A stretch of 64,000 nucleotides of DNA from Porphyromonadaceae bacterium W3.11 (GTDB lineage Bacteria > Bacteroidota > Bacteroidia > Bacteroidales > Porphyromonadaceae): NCBI GenBank assembly GCA_030434245.1, contig JAUISX010000002.1, positions 62,001-126,000 of the forward strand. Reading direction: 5' to 3'. Below are positions 1 through 8,440 of this stretch, in pieces (the stretch's first letter is position 1; the number at the start of each line of letters is the position of its first letter). Under the pieces are notes generated by a model. That model saw only the letters and a program-made list of their open reading frames with translations. It was not told where the DNA came from and made no database searches. The position numbers and the translations under genes were made by a program.

Positions 1-97
1 TCGACAGCTCATCCTCTCCTTGCTTCTTACACCCGGTGAAGAGTGTAGCCACAAGGCTGAGTACAACAGCAAATATATTTAGTTTATTTCGAAGCAT
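1..97 (-). CDS. Lipoprotein, N-terminal part only; probable minor fimbrial component
   Basis: Only the first 32 codons are in the window; the gene runs off the left edge. The ATG is at 97-95. The protein begins with a Lys/Arg start, a hydrophobic stretch and a lipobox, LFTGC, with Cys at residue 23, so it should be an exported lipoprotein. It follows the mfa2 homologue after 24 bases and is therefore probably in the same operon. In Porphyromonas gingivalis the gene after mfa2 is mfa3, a lipoprotein that anchors and helps assemble minor fimbriae. Assigning this fragment to Mfa3 rests on position only, because no diagnostic domain is visible in 32 residues. Confidence 0.7.
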   Translation of the reverse strand, partial: MLRNKLNIFAVVLSLVATLFTGCKKQGEDELS

Positions 98-121
98 AAT
101 AAATCGACTAACTTATAAGAG

Positions 122-1111
122 TTAGTATCTATTTGAAAGGTCTACAGAAAAAGAGTGGATCTGATAGTTATTAATCAAAATGCTCACCACGAGGTTATTA
201 TCGGGACAATCCTTGCACTTATCCTCAATTTCCATCACAATATCAAAGTCGTGTTCACACTCAAGATTGACATTTGGATTTTCTAGTAGCACCTTCCCGA
301 GTAAATCTTCAAGGAAGTAGGTCTTATCCTCCTTCTTATTGTAAACTTTGAGCACATTATTGTAACCGCTCTTAAGCTCCATCAGAGTATAGACCAATTT
401 TATTGAAGTTTCATCCTTTGATACTTTTGTACCAGGATAATTCAATTTTGCCGCATTAAGTGGCATCCTCTTATTGATGAGGGTGGTGCCATTAGCGGAT
501 GATATCATTATCTCGAAGTCATCGATATCCAATTTCTCACATACGCTCTCATGGAGCTTTAGGGTGAGATTGATTCGGTTCGTTACCTCGAGCATATTTA
601 TTGAGATTTCGTCAAATACCGAACCGTGTGTCTTACGATCGGGTAGCGAAACCACCTTACTCTCCCCTTGCCATACAGAATGGTCTTGCAGCGATACGGC
701 ATTACTGTCCTGCTCACGAAGTGACATCATAACGTCCGTCTTGGTTGTCTTGCCCTCAACAAAGTCGCCGAGGTCAAAATATTTTTTGGTAGCTCCTGCC
801 CATGCGATGAAAGAGTACTGACCCTTCTCTACAGGAGGTAGCTCAACCTTATAGGCTTCAACTAAATCCACCAAGCCATCGACATGCTCCATCTTGACCA
901 ACACGTCATTAAGGTCAAATGCAAATACATGTAGTCCATCGACCTCGCCAACTGGCTGAGCTTCTTCCATACATGGGGTACGGTGATAAAAACTTATATA
1001 TACACCCTGTGGACACTCTTCTAAATCCTCATAAATCATCTTATCACACGAGGTGAAAAGCGTAAGAAGAGATAAAGTAAGAGTTAGTATGATGGGGGAA
1101 ATTCTTTTCAT
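122..1111 (-). CDS. mfa2: Mfa2/FimB-family fimbrial anchor lipoprotein
   Basis: The protein has 329 residues, a signal peptide and a lipobox (LFTSC, Cys22) directly followed by DKMIYEDLEECPQGVYISF, the typical mature start of the Mfa2/FimB family. These outer-membrane lipoproteins anchor the fimbrial shaft to the cell and limit its length. The rest looks like the two-domain beta-sandwich fimbrillin fold and ends HSFSVDLSNRY, close to the end of the fimbrillin encoded just upstream. It lies 125 bases after mfa1 with a strong hairpin in the gap, so it is probably expressed at lower level by read-through. Family assignment is secure; the shaft-anchoring role is inferred from P. gingivalis. Confidence 0.88.
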   Translation of the reverse strand: MKRISPIILTLTLSLLTLFTSCDKMIYEDLEECPQGVYISFYHRTPCMEEAQPVGEVDGLHVFAFDLNDVLVKMEHVDGLVDLVEAYKVELPPVEKGQYSFIAWAGATKKYFDLGDFVEGKTTKTDVMMSLREQDSNAVSLQDHSVWQGESKVVSLPDRKTHGSVFDEISINMLEVTNRINLTLKLHESVCEKLDIDDFEIMISSANGTTLINKRMPLNAAKLNYPGTKVSKDETSIKLVYTLMELKSGYNNVLKVYNKKEDKTYFLEDLLGKVLLENPNVNLECEHDFDIVMEIEDKCKDCPDNNLVVSILINNYQIHSFSVDLSNRY

Positions 1112-1145
1112 AAAGCCTATTGAAATCTTAATAGAAAAAGTGAAA

Positions 1146-1196
1146 TCAGGGGTATTCGCAACACCACAGTATTTGCACCACTACAAATACCCCTGA
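1146..1196 (-). terminator. Hairpin between mfa1 and mfa2 (partial terminator/attenuator)
   Basis: TCAGGGGTATT at 1146-1156 and AATACCCCTGA at 1186-1196 form a perfect 11-bp stem around a 29-nt loop. On the minus strand it follows the mfa1 stop by about 40 bases, and the sequence after it is U-rich (TTTCACTTTTTC). It looks like a leaky terminator that lowers transcription of mfa2 and downstream genes relative to mfa1. Confidence 0.7.
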
Positions 1197-1236
1197 ATAA
1201 ATTATCATCTTAGCAATCTAAGTCGCCTTTATCAAA

Positions 1237-2850
1237 TTAGTAGCGGTTACCTAAATTTACAGTATAGCTATGAAGTGTATAAGGAAGAACCTTCAACTGA
1301 ACTGAGAGATACGTCTTATCTGTCTCAAGATCATCGTCTGGATCAAATGGATTTGGATCTTCGGGATCTTCGTTATCATCAGGGTCGTCTGGGTCATTAT
1401 TAGGGGTCCAGCTTAGTCCAATCTCTTTAAAGCCTGTGATGTGTGCGTTATACACTTGATTTCTGTAAACAGGAGACTTTTTAATCTTACCAGAATCGGT
1501 GTAAGGGACATCAGGGTTAATCCAGATATTGTAGTACATCTTACCACTCTTATACTCTACAACATCCTGAAGGACATCTGCATCTTCTACAGTTTTTTTA
1601 TCTGATGTTGCATCCTTTAACTGAGCTTTTGCCTTCGTAGAATAAAATAGACCATCAACCTTACCAAAGTATACGGTACCATCTTTGAGATCTTCTAGTT
1701 TATCTGCATTGGGGTACTTCTCAAGATTATTCTTAACGGTAAATGTTGCTTGAATAGTGAAGAATGGGGTATTACCCTTCTTGTAATTATTCTCTTCGTG
1801 GTTAACAGGCAAAAGAAATTTTGAGAATTTCTCAGCCCCAAGAGCAGCAGCAAGATTTGTTTCATTTACGGCACCATCTATTACCTGAAGATTCTGATAA
1901 CCATCCTTATATTCAAAGATTCCATTAGAAAGCTGTTTAACAGCATTCCATGTATCACCCTTTGGAATGAAATTATAAACCTTATCCGGTGTTTGTGCTT
2001 TTTCGATTGGGTTAAACCAAAGTGCACCACCAGTAGCGGCATATTTCACCTCGGTAATAGTAACAGTAGCGGTTTCTTCAATGGCACCGTCAGTTAAATT
2101 TTTTCGTTGAACTTTAATCTCCTTAGTGGCATCCTTTGCGATAGTAACGATAGCACGTGAAGCTACACGAGTCACTTCGATCTCGATCCTATTGTTCAAG
2201 CCTTGCTTAGCTTGCTCCTGTGAAACGTTTGGCTTGACCTCGATCTGACCTTTGTTACCAGCAGTTGGAAGCTCTTTATTGGTCATAAGAATCTTATCCT
2301 TAGATTTGTCAAGATCATAAACAGCAACATCAGCAACATCAGTAATCTCGATAGCAGTGCTAAACGCAGATTCAAAACCTGAAGTAGACTTAGTAGTTTC
2401 TTCAACTTTTTGACCTATCGGCCACCCAGCTATATTCAAGGCACCTGACACCTTACCCTTAACATCGTTGATAACAACATATGCCTTAACCTTTTCACCA
2501 CTCTTAGCTTCTACAGCTAGCTTTGGAGTCAGGTAGCCATTTTGGTCAATGCCATTAAAGTCACCTTTTTCAAAGTGCTCAGACGATACACCTACACCTT
2601 CAGTAACTAGATATACGGTAATACTCTCAATAGCATCACGACCAGTCCACTGTCCGGGTATTTTATTATAGTCATCACTACCAGCACGTGTTGACGCATC
2701 TGTAGGGAAGCGTAGGCTTAGACCTATGTAGGTATCTCCTACAGACTGTCCTTTACTAGGCTCAGAAGGAGCCTGCCCCTTGTTGTCACAAGAAGCTAAT
2801 CCTATACCTAGAGCTAAAGCTCCGATTAAAAATAGTTTGTTTAGTTTCAT
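1237..2850 (-). CDS. mfa1: Mfa1-type fimbrillin (minor fimbria shaft subunit)
   Basis: The protein has 537 residues from the ATG at 2850. That start gives a correct lipoprotein signal (MKLNKLFLIGALALG, then LASC with Cys21); the in-frame ATG at 3006 would add 52 Ser/Pro/Asp-rich residues ahead of it. Like P. gingivalis Mfa1 it has a short propeptide ending in an Arg-Ala bond (STRAG, Arg55), the likely gingipain-type processing site, followed by QWTGRDAIESITVYLV. It also has an Asp/Pro-rich linker near residue 490 and a terminal VLPYTLHSYTVNLGNRY strand matching the VLPW..HSY end of Mfa1. Subunits are exported as lipoproteins, trimmed, and polymerise by strand exchange. The operon partners (DUF3575, OmpA/TPR, Mfa2) agree with a fimbrial locus. 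Confidence 0.9.
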   Translation of the reverse strand: MKLNKLFLIGALALGIGLASCDNKGQAPSEPSKGQSVGDTYIGLSLRFPTDASTRAGSDDYNKIPGQWTGRDAIESITVYLVTEGVGVSSEHFEKGDFNGIDQNGYLTPKLAVEAKSGEKVKAYVVINDVKGKVSGALNIAGWPIGQKVEETTKSTSGFESAFSTAIEITDVADVAVYDLDKSKDKILMTNKELPTAGNKGQIEVKPNVSQEQAKQGLNNRIEIEVTRVASRAIVTIAKDATKEIKVQRKNLTDGAIEETATVTITEVKYAATGGALWFNPIEKAQTPDKVYNFIPKGDTWNAVKQLSNGIFEYKDGYQNLQVIDGAVNETNLAAALGAEKFSKFLLPVNHEENNYKKGNTPFFTIQATFTVKNNLEKYPNADKLEDLKDGTVYFGKVDGLFYSTKAKAQLKDATSDKKTVEDADVLQDVVEYKSGKMYYNIWINPDVPYTDSGKIKKSPVYRNQVYNAHITGFKEIGLSWTPNNDPDDPDDNEDPEDPNPFDPDDDLETDKTYLSVQLKVLPYTLHSYTVNLGNRY

Positions 2851-2916
2851 TTTCTTTGTTAATTGATAAAATACTTGTTTATTCTTTCTTATTACTATAT
2901 TATTATTTCTTACTTG

Positions 2917-3018
2917 GTCGGACGGCTTTCTCGCTGGGTCGGACGGCTCTGACGATTCTGACGGCTCTGAGGAGTCCGAGGTGTCCGATAGCACCGATAG
3001 CCCCAATAGCCCCGATAG
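2917..3018. repeat. Nine imperfect 9-nt tandem units in the mfa1 leader
   Basis: From 2942 to 3022 the plus strand keeps an unbroken 9-nt register: GACGGCTCT, GACGATTCT, GACGGCTCT, GAGGAGTCC, GAGGTGTCC, GATAGCACC, GATAGCCCC, AATAGCCCC, GATAGATCT. A related TCGGACGGCT also occurs twice from 2918. The array fills most of the 174-base gap between the OmpA/TPR gene and mfa1 and reaches the stop of the former. Because units are three codons long, the mfa1 frame stays open through it (Ser-Glu-Pro / Ser-Asp-Ser triplets). It is much more GC-rich than the flanking spacer. Confidence 0.8.
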
Positions 3019-3024
3019 ATCTCG

Positions 3025-4488
3025 TTATAGGCTCTCTTGTTGCTTAGTCAGCTCCTCGAGGTTGTGCTTGGCATTGTCGCTACCCATACCTGCAGCCCTT
3101 TGGAAGCTCGCCTTAGCTTGCTCCATATTACCCATGCGGGCATACGCCACACCTATATTATTCACTGCCTCAGCATTATTGCTGATCTTGCTTAGACGGT
3201 CGATAGCTGCTTGATAGTTGCCACCCTCGATATCCACGGCACTGGCATTGATGATGGCTACTGGCTCATCTGGATATAGTCGAGTAGCAATGTCAAAGAC
3301 CTCCTTGAACTCCTTGCTTAGAGAGTCGTATGTCTTTGCTACCAGATACATTTCGTTCAGGCTCAATAGCTTTGGATTTGTCTTGATGATCTCTTTCGCC
3401 TCTTCGACATTAAAAGCCCTAACATGATATGCGATAAGATAGTCTGTACGACGTAGTGCAGGGTAATAATTTTTTATTAAGGTGCTATAAGTGTCACCAT
3501 TATCTAGCGATTTTATCTTACTATCACGAGCATCAGGATTACCTGTTTTTTTAATAATCTCCAATAGTTGAGCCTTCTTCGGTAAGGTTGATGACTCCAA
3601 TGCTTTAGTTAATCCCTCCCAATCCTCACCATGGCCTGTGACTTTGACTTGATTCTTCTTCACTCCATGTTCAGAGGCTAGGTACTCAGCAAAAGCATAT
3701 GCACGACGCTCTGCTAGCTGACGGTTATACTCAAAGGATCCTTCAGGAGAAGCATAACCGATGATAGCAAACTCTGTAACCTTAATATCTTTATTAGAGA
3801 GCACCTCCTTCATGACCTTATCAACACGAGCTAATTCATTAGCGTTATTCTTATAGTCACGGCGTAACTCATGGCGATCAACCACGAAGTTAAATGAAGC
3901 ACTGTGCTTATCAGCTCTTGCCTTAACTGGCTCTACTTCGGGAGTGATATATGTCAGCAAATATTTAGGCTTATAGGGCTCAGAAATAAATGGTGTAAGC
4001 AGCACCTTAATATCATCACGAACAAAACAATCGGCACATCCGTGCACTGTCTCTACAAAAATAAGATCTGCATGCTCCATCCATGACTCTCTAGGCATCG
4101 TGTAACTATATGGAATAGACTCTCCTTTACCATTCCTATGAGTCAACTCAGTTAGCGGACTCAAATTCTGACCTGCAGCCAGCCCCGTTGACTTCATACG
4201 ATCGAGGACGATGGCACGTTTACGACCAGCCACCTGCACTGGAGGGAGTACCTTAAGGATCTCATCACTTCCACTCTTACGAAGAGCAGGAGAAAGATAG
4301 ATCACATCATTTGAGCGGATCTTTAGGTCATCCAAAATGATATTCATCAGTACTGTCACAGAACCACTCTTCTGAGACACCTCCACATCCTTAACTTGAA
4401 TTTCATTGATATACCGCTCTTGTCCATTGGCGAGTTGTGGCAAAAGGAGCAGTAGGAGTGTTATTGATCTTAAAAACTTTTTCATCAT
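3025..4488 (-). CDS. DUF3868 / OmpA-like / TPR fimbrial-locus protein
   Basis: The protein has 487 residues and a signal peptide (to about residue 22). The N-terminal half (about 25-185) matches the DUF3868 region found in Bacteroidales fimbrial loci and carries a CADC cysteine pair at 151-154. An OmpA-type peptidoglycan-binding domain follows at about 195-290, with the conserved segment GYASPEGSFEYNRQLAERR. The C-terminus (about 395-480) is tetratricopeptide-like. It is 23 bases after the DUF3575 gene and directly upstream of mfa1. The pair DUF3575-DUF3868 commonly precedes fimbrillin genes in this order; a periplasmic or outer-membrane assembly role tied to the cell wall is inferred, not shown. 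Confidence 0.85.
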   Translation of the reverse strand: MMKKFLRSITLLLLLLPQLANGQERYINEIQVKDVEVSQKSGSVTVLMNIILDDLKIRSNDVIYLSPALRKSGSDEILKVLPPVQVAGRKRAIVLDRMKSTGLAAGQNLSPLTELTHRNGKGESIPYSYTMPRESWMEHADLIFVETVHGCADCFVRDDIKVLLTPFISEPYKPKYLLTYITPEVEPVKARADKHSASFNFVVDRHELRRDYKNNANELARVDKVMKEVLSNKDIKVTEFAIIGYASPEGSFEYNRQLAERRAYAFAEYLASEHGVKKNQVKVTGHGEDWEGLTKALESSTLPKKAQLLEIIKKTGNPDARDSKIKSLDNGDTYSTLIKNYYPALRRTDYLIAYHVRAFNVEEAKEIIKTNPKLLSLNEMYLVAKTYDSLSKEFKEVFDIATRLYPDEPVAIINASAVDIEGGNYQAAIDRLSKISNNAEAVNNIGVAYARMGNMEQAKASFQRAAGMGSDNAKHNLEELTKQQESL

Positions 4489-4511
4489 ATTATATCTGAG
4501 TCATTATCAAT

Positions 4512-5099
4512 TTAGAATACATACACTAAGGATAGGGTAGCACGTGTGACGCCCCAATAATTGTAGTGCCCTTCATCCATTTTGGTACCACAATTGGTAC
4601 ATGGAAACTTTTCATAGAAAAAGCGAGCATACCCCGCTCCTAAAGACCCCTCTATATTCCAGTGACGACTAAGCACCCATTGGTAACCGTAACTAAGACC
4701 TGCTCCATAGAAATAACCCTGAAAACGATGGTCCTTAAGATTACTCAACCTCCCTACAGGAATATTTATCCCTCCCACGTTATACTGCCCTCCATGAAGG
4801 TGCAATCCAAAGAAATGTCCATTAAAGACATCACAGGTCCACCAACGAAGTTCAGGCTGTGCCATCCAGTGCTTAAATCTAGAGTTAGTCTTGAACTCCC
4901 AAAAGCTAGCACCCCCTCCAAGCTCTAAGGTCATCTTGTCATTTAACCTCATCTCTAGAGCTAGATTAGGAGATGTCGTTGCACCATATAGGAGATTGGT
5001 CTTGAGTGCCACCTTCTGTGCATACGCACATCCTACAGAGAGCATCATACTCACTATGGAAATCATCAAAAGATTAGTAAGGGATCTTCTTACATTCAT
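4512..5099 (-). CDS. DUF3575 outer-membrane protein of the fimbrial operon
   Basis: The protein has 195 residues with a signal peptide cleaved after AYA (about residue 27). The mature part starts VALKTNLLYGATTSPNLALE, the hallmark of DUF3575, and continues as alternating hydrophobic/aromatic strands ending in VTRATLSLVYVF, a terminal-Phe beta-barrel signature. A Cys pair (CTNC) near residue 166 could form a disulfide. It is the first gene of the fimbrial run, and DUF3575 genes are habitual neighbours of Bacteroidales fimbrillins. It may be a small outer-membrane barrel for subunit transport or anchoring; its biochemical function is unknown. Confidence 0.85.
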   Translation of the reverse strand: MNVRRSLTNLLMISIVSMMLSVGCAYAQKVALKTNLLYGATTSPNLALEMRLNDKMTLELGGGASFWEFKTNSRFKHWMAQPELRWWTCDVFNGHFFGLHLHGGQYNVGGINIPVGRLSNLKDHRFQGYFYGAGLSYGYQWVLSRHWNIEGSLGAGYARFFYEKFPCTNCGTKMDEGHYNYWGVTRATLSLVYVF

Positions 5100-6088
5100 A
5101 ACAGATCAAATTTTATTCAAAAAAAATATGCACTTCAAAATAATTTAAAAGCACAAATATTTAGAGACTTCATATTTATTATTACCACAATAATATGGTA
5201 CAATTTCAAACGATTAAACTATGTTTTTGCCTTTATACCACACAAAACATTAACCTACAAAATAAAGTATAAAAGCTTTACTCAAAAAACAATTCCAAAA
5301 AGAAGCAAATATAAGACTTAGAGATAAGCAAACTCCATGATCACGAACATAGCATACTAGCCTAGCTTGCCAATCTTTTTAAATTTACAACGCAACAAAG
5401 GTAAAAAAAAAAAATCATGTAAAAAAATTGTTTCTCTCGAAAAAGAGCATTTTCTTAAAAAAAAGATCGTGTTTTATCACAATCCGGTCCCCATTTTTGG
5501 GCTTTTTATTTCGATTTTCTTCAAGATTAAGCAACTCCTATAACACGCATTAAAAATGGGCTAGACTCAAATTAATAGTCATAAAAATGACACTTCTAGT
5601 TGTCATATCGAGGGAGAATAGCAATATCATATGAAATTTAACTATTTTTTTAAACGACTATGAGTTAAAATTCACAGAAACTTGATTTTTTCTTCATCAA
5701 AACATTATTTCATTCTAAACCTAAGTCATAGATTTATTACTTAAAAATGGAACAAAATAGGAATTCGAGTTTAGGGATAAAACGCCCATTGAAATACCCT
5801 CAACACACCTCATCGTCTAAAAATTCACTTATACATTCTAAAAGCGAGAACACAGTTCTTGCACATAAATGCAAAAACAGAATAGAATATCATGTACCCT
5901 ATAACGTTATATATCAAGACGTAACATTGAAGTGCACATACGTGTAGAAAATCTATTCTCGGTGCAAAAATAAGACAAAAAATAGGAAATGAGAACCAAA
6001 AAGAGAGAATGAGTTAGAATCTACTTTACTCGCCAATTACAAACAAAGACAGCAAAGTATTTACAGTACACGAACTCAGTCACTGAGA
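5100..6088. other. Long AT-rich spacer upstream of the fimbrial operon
   Basis: About 990 bases without a credible gene. It holds the possible fimbrial promoter at 5396-5403, the A12 tract, and otherwise very AT-rich sequence. One 66-codon open frame at 5747-5947 has no signal, no domain and no gene-like composition. I found no convincing terminator for the lipoprotein gene ending at 6089. Confidence 0.5.
5396..5403 (-). promoter_or_regulatory. Possible -7 box of the fimbrial operon next to a T12 tract
   Basis: Minus-strand TACCTTTG fits the Bacteroidetes TAnnTTTG -7 element about 300 bases before the DUF3575 start. Upstream of it, in the expected spacer to the -33 region, lies an uninterrupted run of 12 T (plus-strand A12, 5403-5414). 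No clear -33 TTTG is visible, so the assignment is tentative. Confidence 0.35.
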
Positions 6089-7237
6089 CTAATTTGAAGG
6101 AACTGGGATCTGTTTCCTTAGATGATTGCGGATACGCTGATACTGCTCGGGAGTGGGCTTTTCAAGTGATTTATCTGATGATTCTTGTAGCACGGTAGAG
6201 TACTCCATAACCCAATTATCGACATTGCGTACATCGCCCCAACGTGCTCGAAAGGAGCTACCGTTTATGGAAATATTATTTTCAGAATGTATAGGGAGAA
6301 TGCGGCTTTCATCTGCAGGAGCTTCATAACGCTGGATCAATGCGATCTCCTCAGCATATTCATCCAGCAGAGAATACGGATACTCTCGCTTAGCACTCTC
6401 TGATAATAAGTGATGCATCGTCAATGCTTCTGGATATAGCTCATGATTCAGTAGCTCCTCTCGAAGCTGACGCACTATCCTTTCATCCTGTAGAGGAGAC
6501 TCATTACTACGTTTAATCTCATGGCTTACTTCTTTTAGAGCACTGGGATCACCGCTTCGTCGAGCCTCAAGCATCTTCACAAATATCTCCTCTCTACTGT
6601 TCCTCGGATCATATCGCATCTGCCTTCCCGCGTGATAATCCAGTAACGTATTGGCTACGAACTGCTCCCAAGAGTTAGCAGTCAGCATCATCACTTGCTT
6701 AAGTCCAAGAGAAGAATCAGGAACTAGGTCGCATAATAATCTAGCTCCATTAAGACGAATCATACGATCGATGTCTTGCTTAACGATTAGATGCTCTAAC
6801 ACCTTAATTGCCCTAAGAGTGTCTAGCTCTGCAAGGTGTACCATCACATCAGTAGCTAGATCGTGGAGATTCATGTGCTTAGCTTCAACCCAGTTACCCA
6901 TCAGGAGGTAGCCCTGAGCGGTAAGCAGCTCACTGTCGCTCCACTTAACTAAGTATTCCCCATCACCCTGCAATTGAGCAATAAGCAACCCTTCCTTACT
7001 ACCCTCCTTTGCTTTCCTCGCGAGCTTATCCAGCATATCAGAATGATGGCCAGCTAAATCAACAAGATATAAAGTACGCATAGGGAGTCCCGTAGGCTCC
7101 GCTTGCTCTAAATCGTCAACCACCTTGGCCAACTCTTGTCGTACAAAATAAGCTTTATTCATCTCCTTTGCTTTTCTTAATGAAGAACAAGAAGAAAGCA
7201 ATATAAGGCATAGAAGTAAAGCTATTTTTTTATACAT
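6089..7237 (-). CDS. Lipoprotein of unknown function
   Basis: The protein has 382 residues with a clear lipobox (LLSSC, Cys17), so it is a lipid-anchored envelope protein. The rest is largely alpha-helical and charged, resembling helical-repeat arrangements, but I do not recognise a named domain. Its start overlaps the end of the metal ABC permease by 8 bases, so the two are translationally coupled and part of the same four-gene run that starts with the AraC-type regulator at 9361. The context suggests an envelope function linked to metal transport, but that is inference from position alone. Confidence 0.75.
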   Translation of the reverse strand: MYKKIALLLCLILLSSCSSLRKAKEMNKAYFVRQELAKVVDDLEQAEPTGLPMRTLYLVDLAGHHSDMLDKLARKAKEGSKEGLLIAQLQGDGEYLVKWSDSELLTAQGYLLMGNWVEAKHMNLHDLATDVMVHLAELDTLRAIKVLEHLIVKQDIDRMIRLNGARLLCDLVPDSSLGLKQVMMLTANSWEQFVANTLLDYHAGRQMRYDPRNSREEIFVKMLEARRSGDPSALKEVSHEIKRSNESPLQDERIVRQLREELLNHELYPEALTMHHLLSESAKREYPYSLLDEYAEEIALIQRYEAPADESRILPIHSENNISINGSSFRARWGDVRNVDNWVMEYSTVLQESSDKSLEKPTPEQYQRIRNHLRKQIPVPSN

Positions 7238-8042
7238 ACTTATTCTTGACGACAGTGAAGCTCTTGACTAAAATAAAGATGATTGAAAGCATCAGCACAG
7301 AGAGTGCTCCAGTAGGGAGATTACAATAAAAGCTGATTATTAAAGCCACGAAAACTGCGGCGACACTTAATAACGAACTCCACAATATTAGGCGATCAAG
7401 CCTATGAGTATATAACCCGATAGTCATCTGAGGAAGCGTAAGCATACTCATCAGCATCATTATCCCCATCACCCTTATGCTGAGAACAATACCAATACAG
7501 ATCCAAATCATAATGGCGTACTGTATTATAGATGTCGGCAACCCTCGAATATGAGCATGCTCTGGGTCGAAACTCACATAGAGAAGAGGATAATACCACA
7601 GTACTAAAGCGATGATCGTAAGGGTAAGATAGCCCGCCAATAACCATAGCTCAAGATTAGTGACCAGCAAAATATTACCGAAAAGAAAAGAGGACAAGCT
7701 AGGGGTATAACCAGGTGAAAGAAAGGTAAAAAGGATACCTAGTGCCATACCTAAGGACCAAACAGCTGCGATAGCAGAATCCTCTCGTACCTTCGCTTTT
7801 TGACTAAGCCATTCCACACCTACCCCACTTAATATAGCAGAGACCATCGCACAAAGCAGAGGAGACCAGCTCATGAAGAAGCCAAAACCCAATCCAGCGA
7901 AAGAGCTATGTGTAATTCCCCCTGAAATAAAAACCATCCGTCGGGACACAACATACCCCCCCAACACACCAGTGATTAAGCCAGTTAGTAATACGGCTAA
8001 AGTAGATTTTACGAAGAAGCTATAACTAAAGAGATCCACCAT
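7230..8042 (-). CDS. ABC-3 family metal transporter permease (ZnuB/MntB type)
   Basis: The protein has 270 residues and about eight hydrophobic membrane segments throughout. Features of the ABC-3 family (zinc/manganese/iron permeases) are visible: GVLGGYVVSRRMVFISGGITH near the N-terminus, SSFAGLGFGF, and the LMLSMLTLP-like segment (MMLMSMLTLPQMT) near residue 200. Such permeases form the membrane channel of Zn2+ or Mn2+ importers with an ATPase and a metal-binding protein. Neither partner is encoded nearby; flanking genes are a Cys-rich membrane protein (14 bases upstream) and a lipoprotein (8-base overlap). The metal cannot be told from the sequence. Confidence 0.88.
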   Translation of the reverse strand: MVDLFSYSFFVKSTLAVLLTGLITGVLGGYVVSRRMVFISGGITHSSFAGLGFGFFMSWSPLLCAMVSAILSGVGVEWLSQKAKVREDSAIAAVWSLGMALGILFTFLSPGYTPSLSSFLFGNILLVTNLELWLLAGYLTLTIIALVLWYYPLLYVSFDPEHAHIRGLPTSIIQYAIMIWICIGIVLSIRVMGIMMLMSMLTLPQMTIGLYTHRLDRLILWSSLLSVAAVFVALIISFYCNLPTGALSVLMLSIIFILVKSFTVVKNKYV

Positions 8043-8056
8043 ATGAGGTTACTCAT

Positions 8057-8437
8057 CTATACCTTTTCAGCAAGCTCTACTGGTAATTCGACCTTGCGAA
8101 GCTTCAGGCTCTTTAGCCACGGATTAACCTCCTCTGGCTGAAGTGTATTCAGAACTTCTCGAAATTCCTCCACCTCTTCGTGAGTATAACTATCTGCTGC
8201 CCTGCCAATGTAAGCATCAAGTTCCTCATCCTCAAAATAGACGATAAGAGGCTTTATTTTCTTAGCCCTCTCACAATTCACTCCGCCACAGCATCCCCCC
8301 GAAGCAGCATGCTTACACTCATCTACTGGAGGCATTACCACCGCTTCATCTTTTCTTCGAATCCGACGAAGTAAGACTATCGCTATCACTATGATGATAG
8401 CGATGATGACTAGGGTAAGTATCAATCCAGTATTCAT
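8057..8437 (-). CDS. Small membrane-anchored Cys-rich protein
   Basis: The protein has 126 residues. Residues 1-24 form one very hydrophobic helix followed by RRIRRK, giving an N-out/C-in topology. The cytoplasmic part carries a compact cysteine cluster, ECKHAASGGCCGGVNCERA (about 40-58), with four Cys and one His suitable for binding a metal or iron-sulfur cluster. An acidic helical tail follows. It lies 14 bases before the metal ABC permease and 3 bases after the regulator gene, so it is cotranscribed with both. Small proteins of this layout occur in Bacteroidales without known function; a metal-handling role is inferred from the cysteines and context. Confidence 0.75.
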   Translation of the reverse strand: MNTGLILTLVIIAIIIVIAIVLLRRIRRKDEAVVMPPVDECKHAASGGCCGGVNCERAKKIKPLIVYFEDEELDAYIGRAADSYTHEEVEEFREVLNTLQPEEVNPWLKSLKLRKVELPVELAEKV

Positions 8438-8440
8438 GGT

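Noticed and set aside
2851-3006. N-terminal extension of the fimbrillin from the ATG at 3006
   Set aside because: It would put 52 low-complexity residues before the lipoprotein signal and prevent export; kept only as an open question in the repeat finding.
5747-5947. 66-codon open frame in the spacer upstream of the fimbrial operon
   Set aside because: No signal peptide, domain, promoter or neighbour; composition is that of AT-rich spacer.
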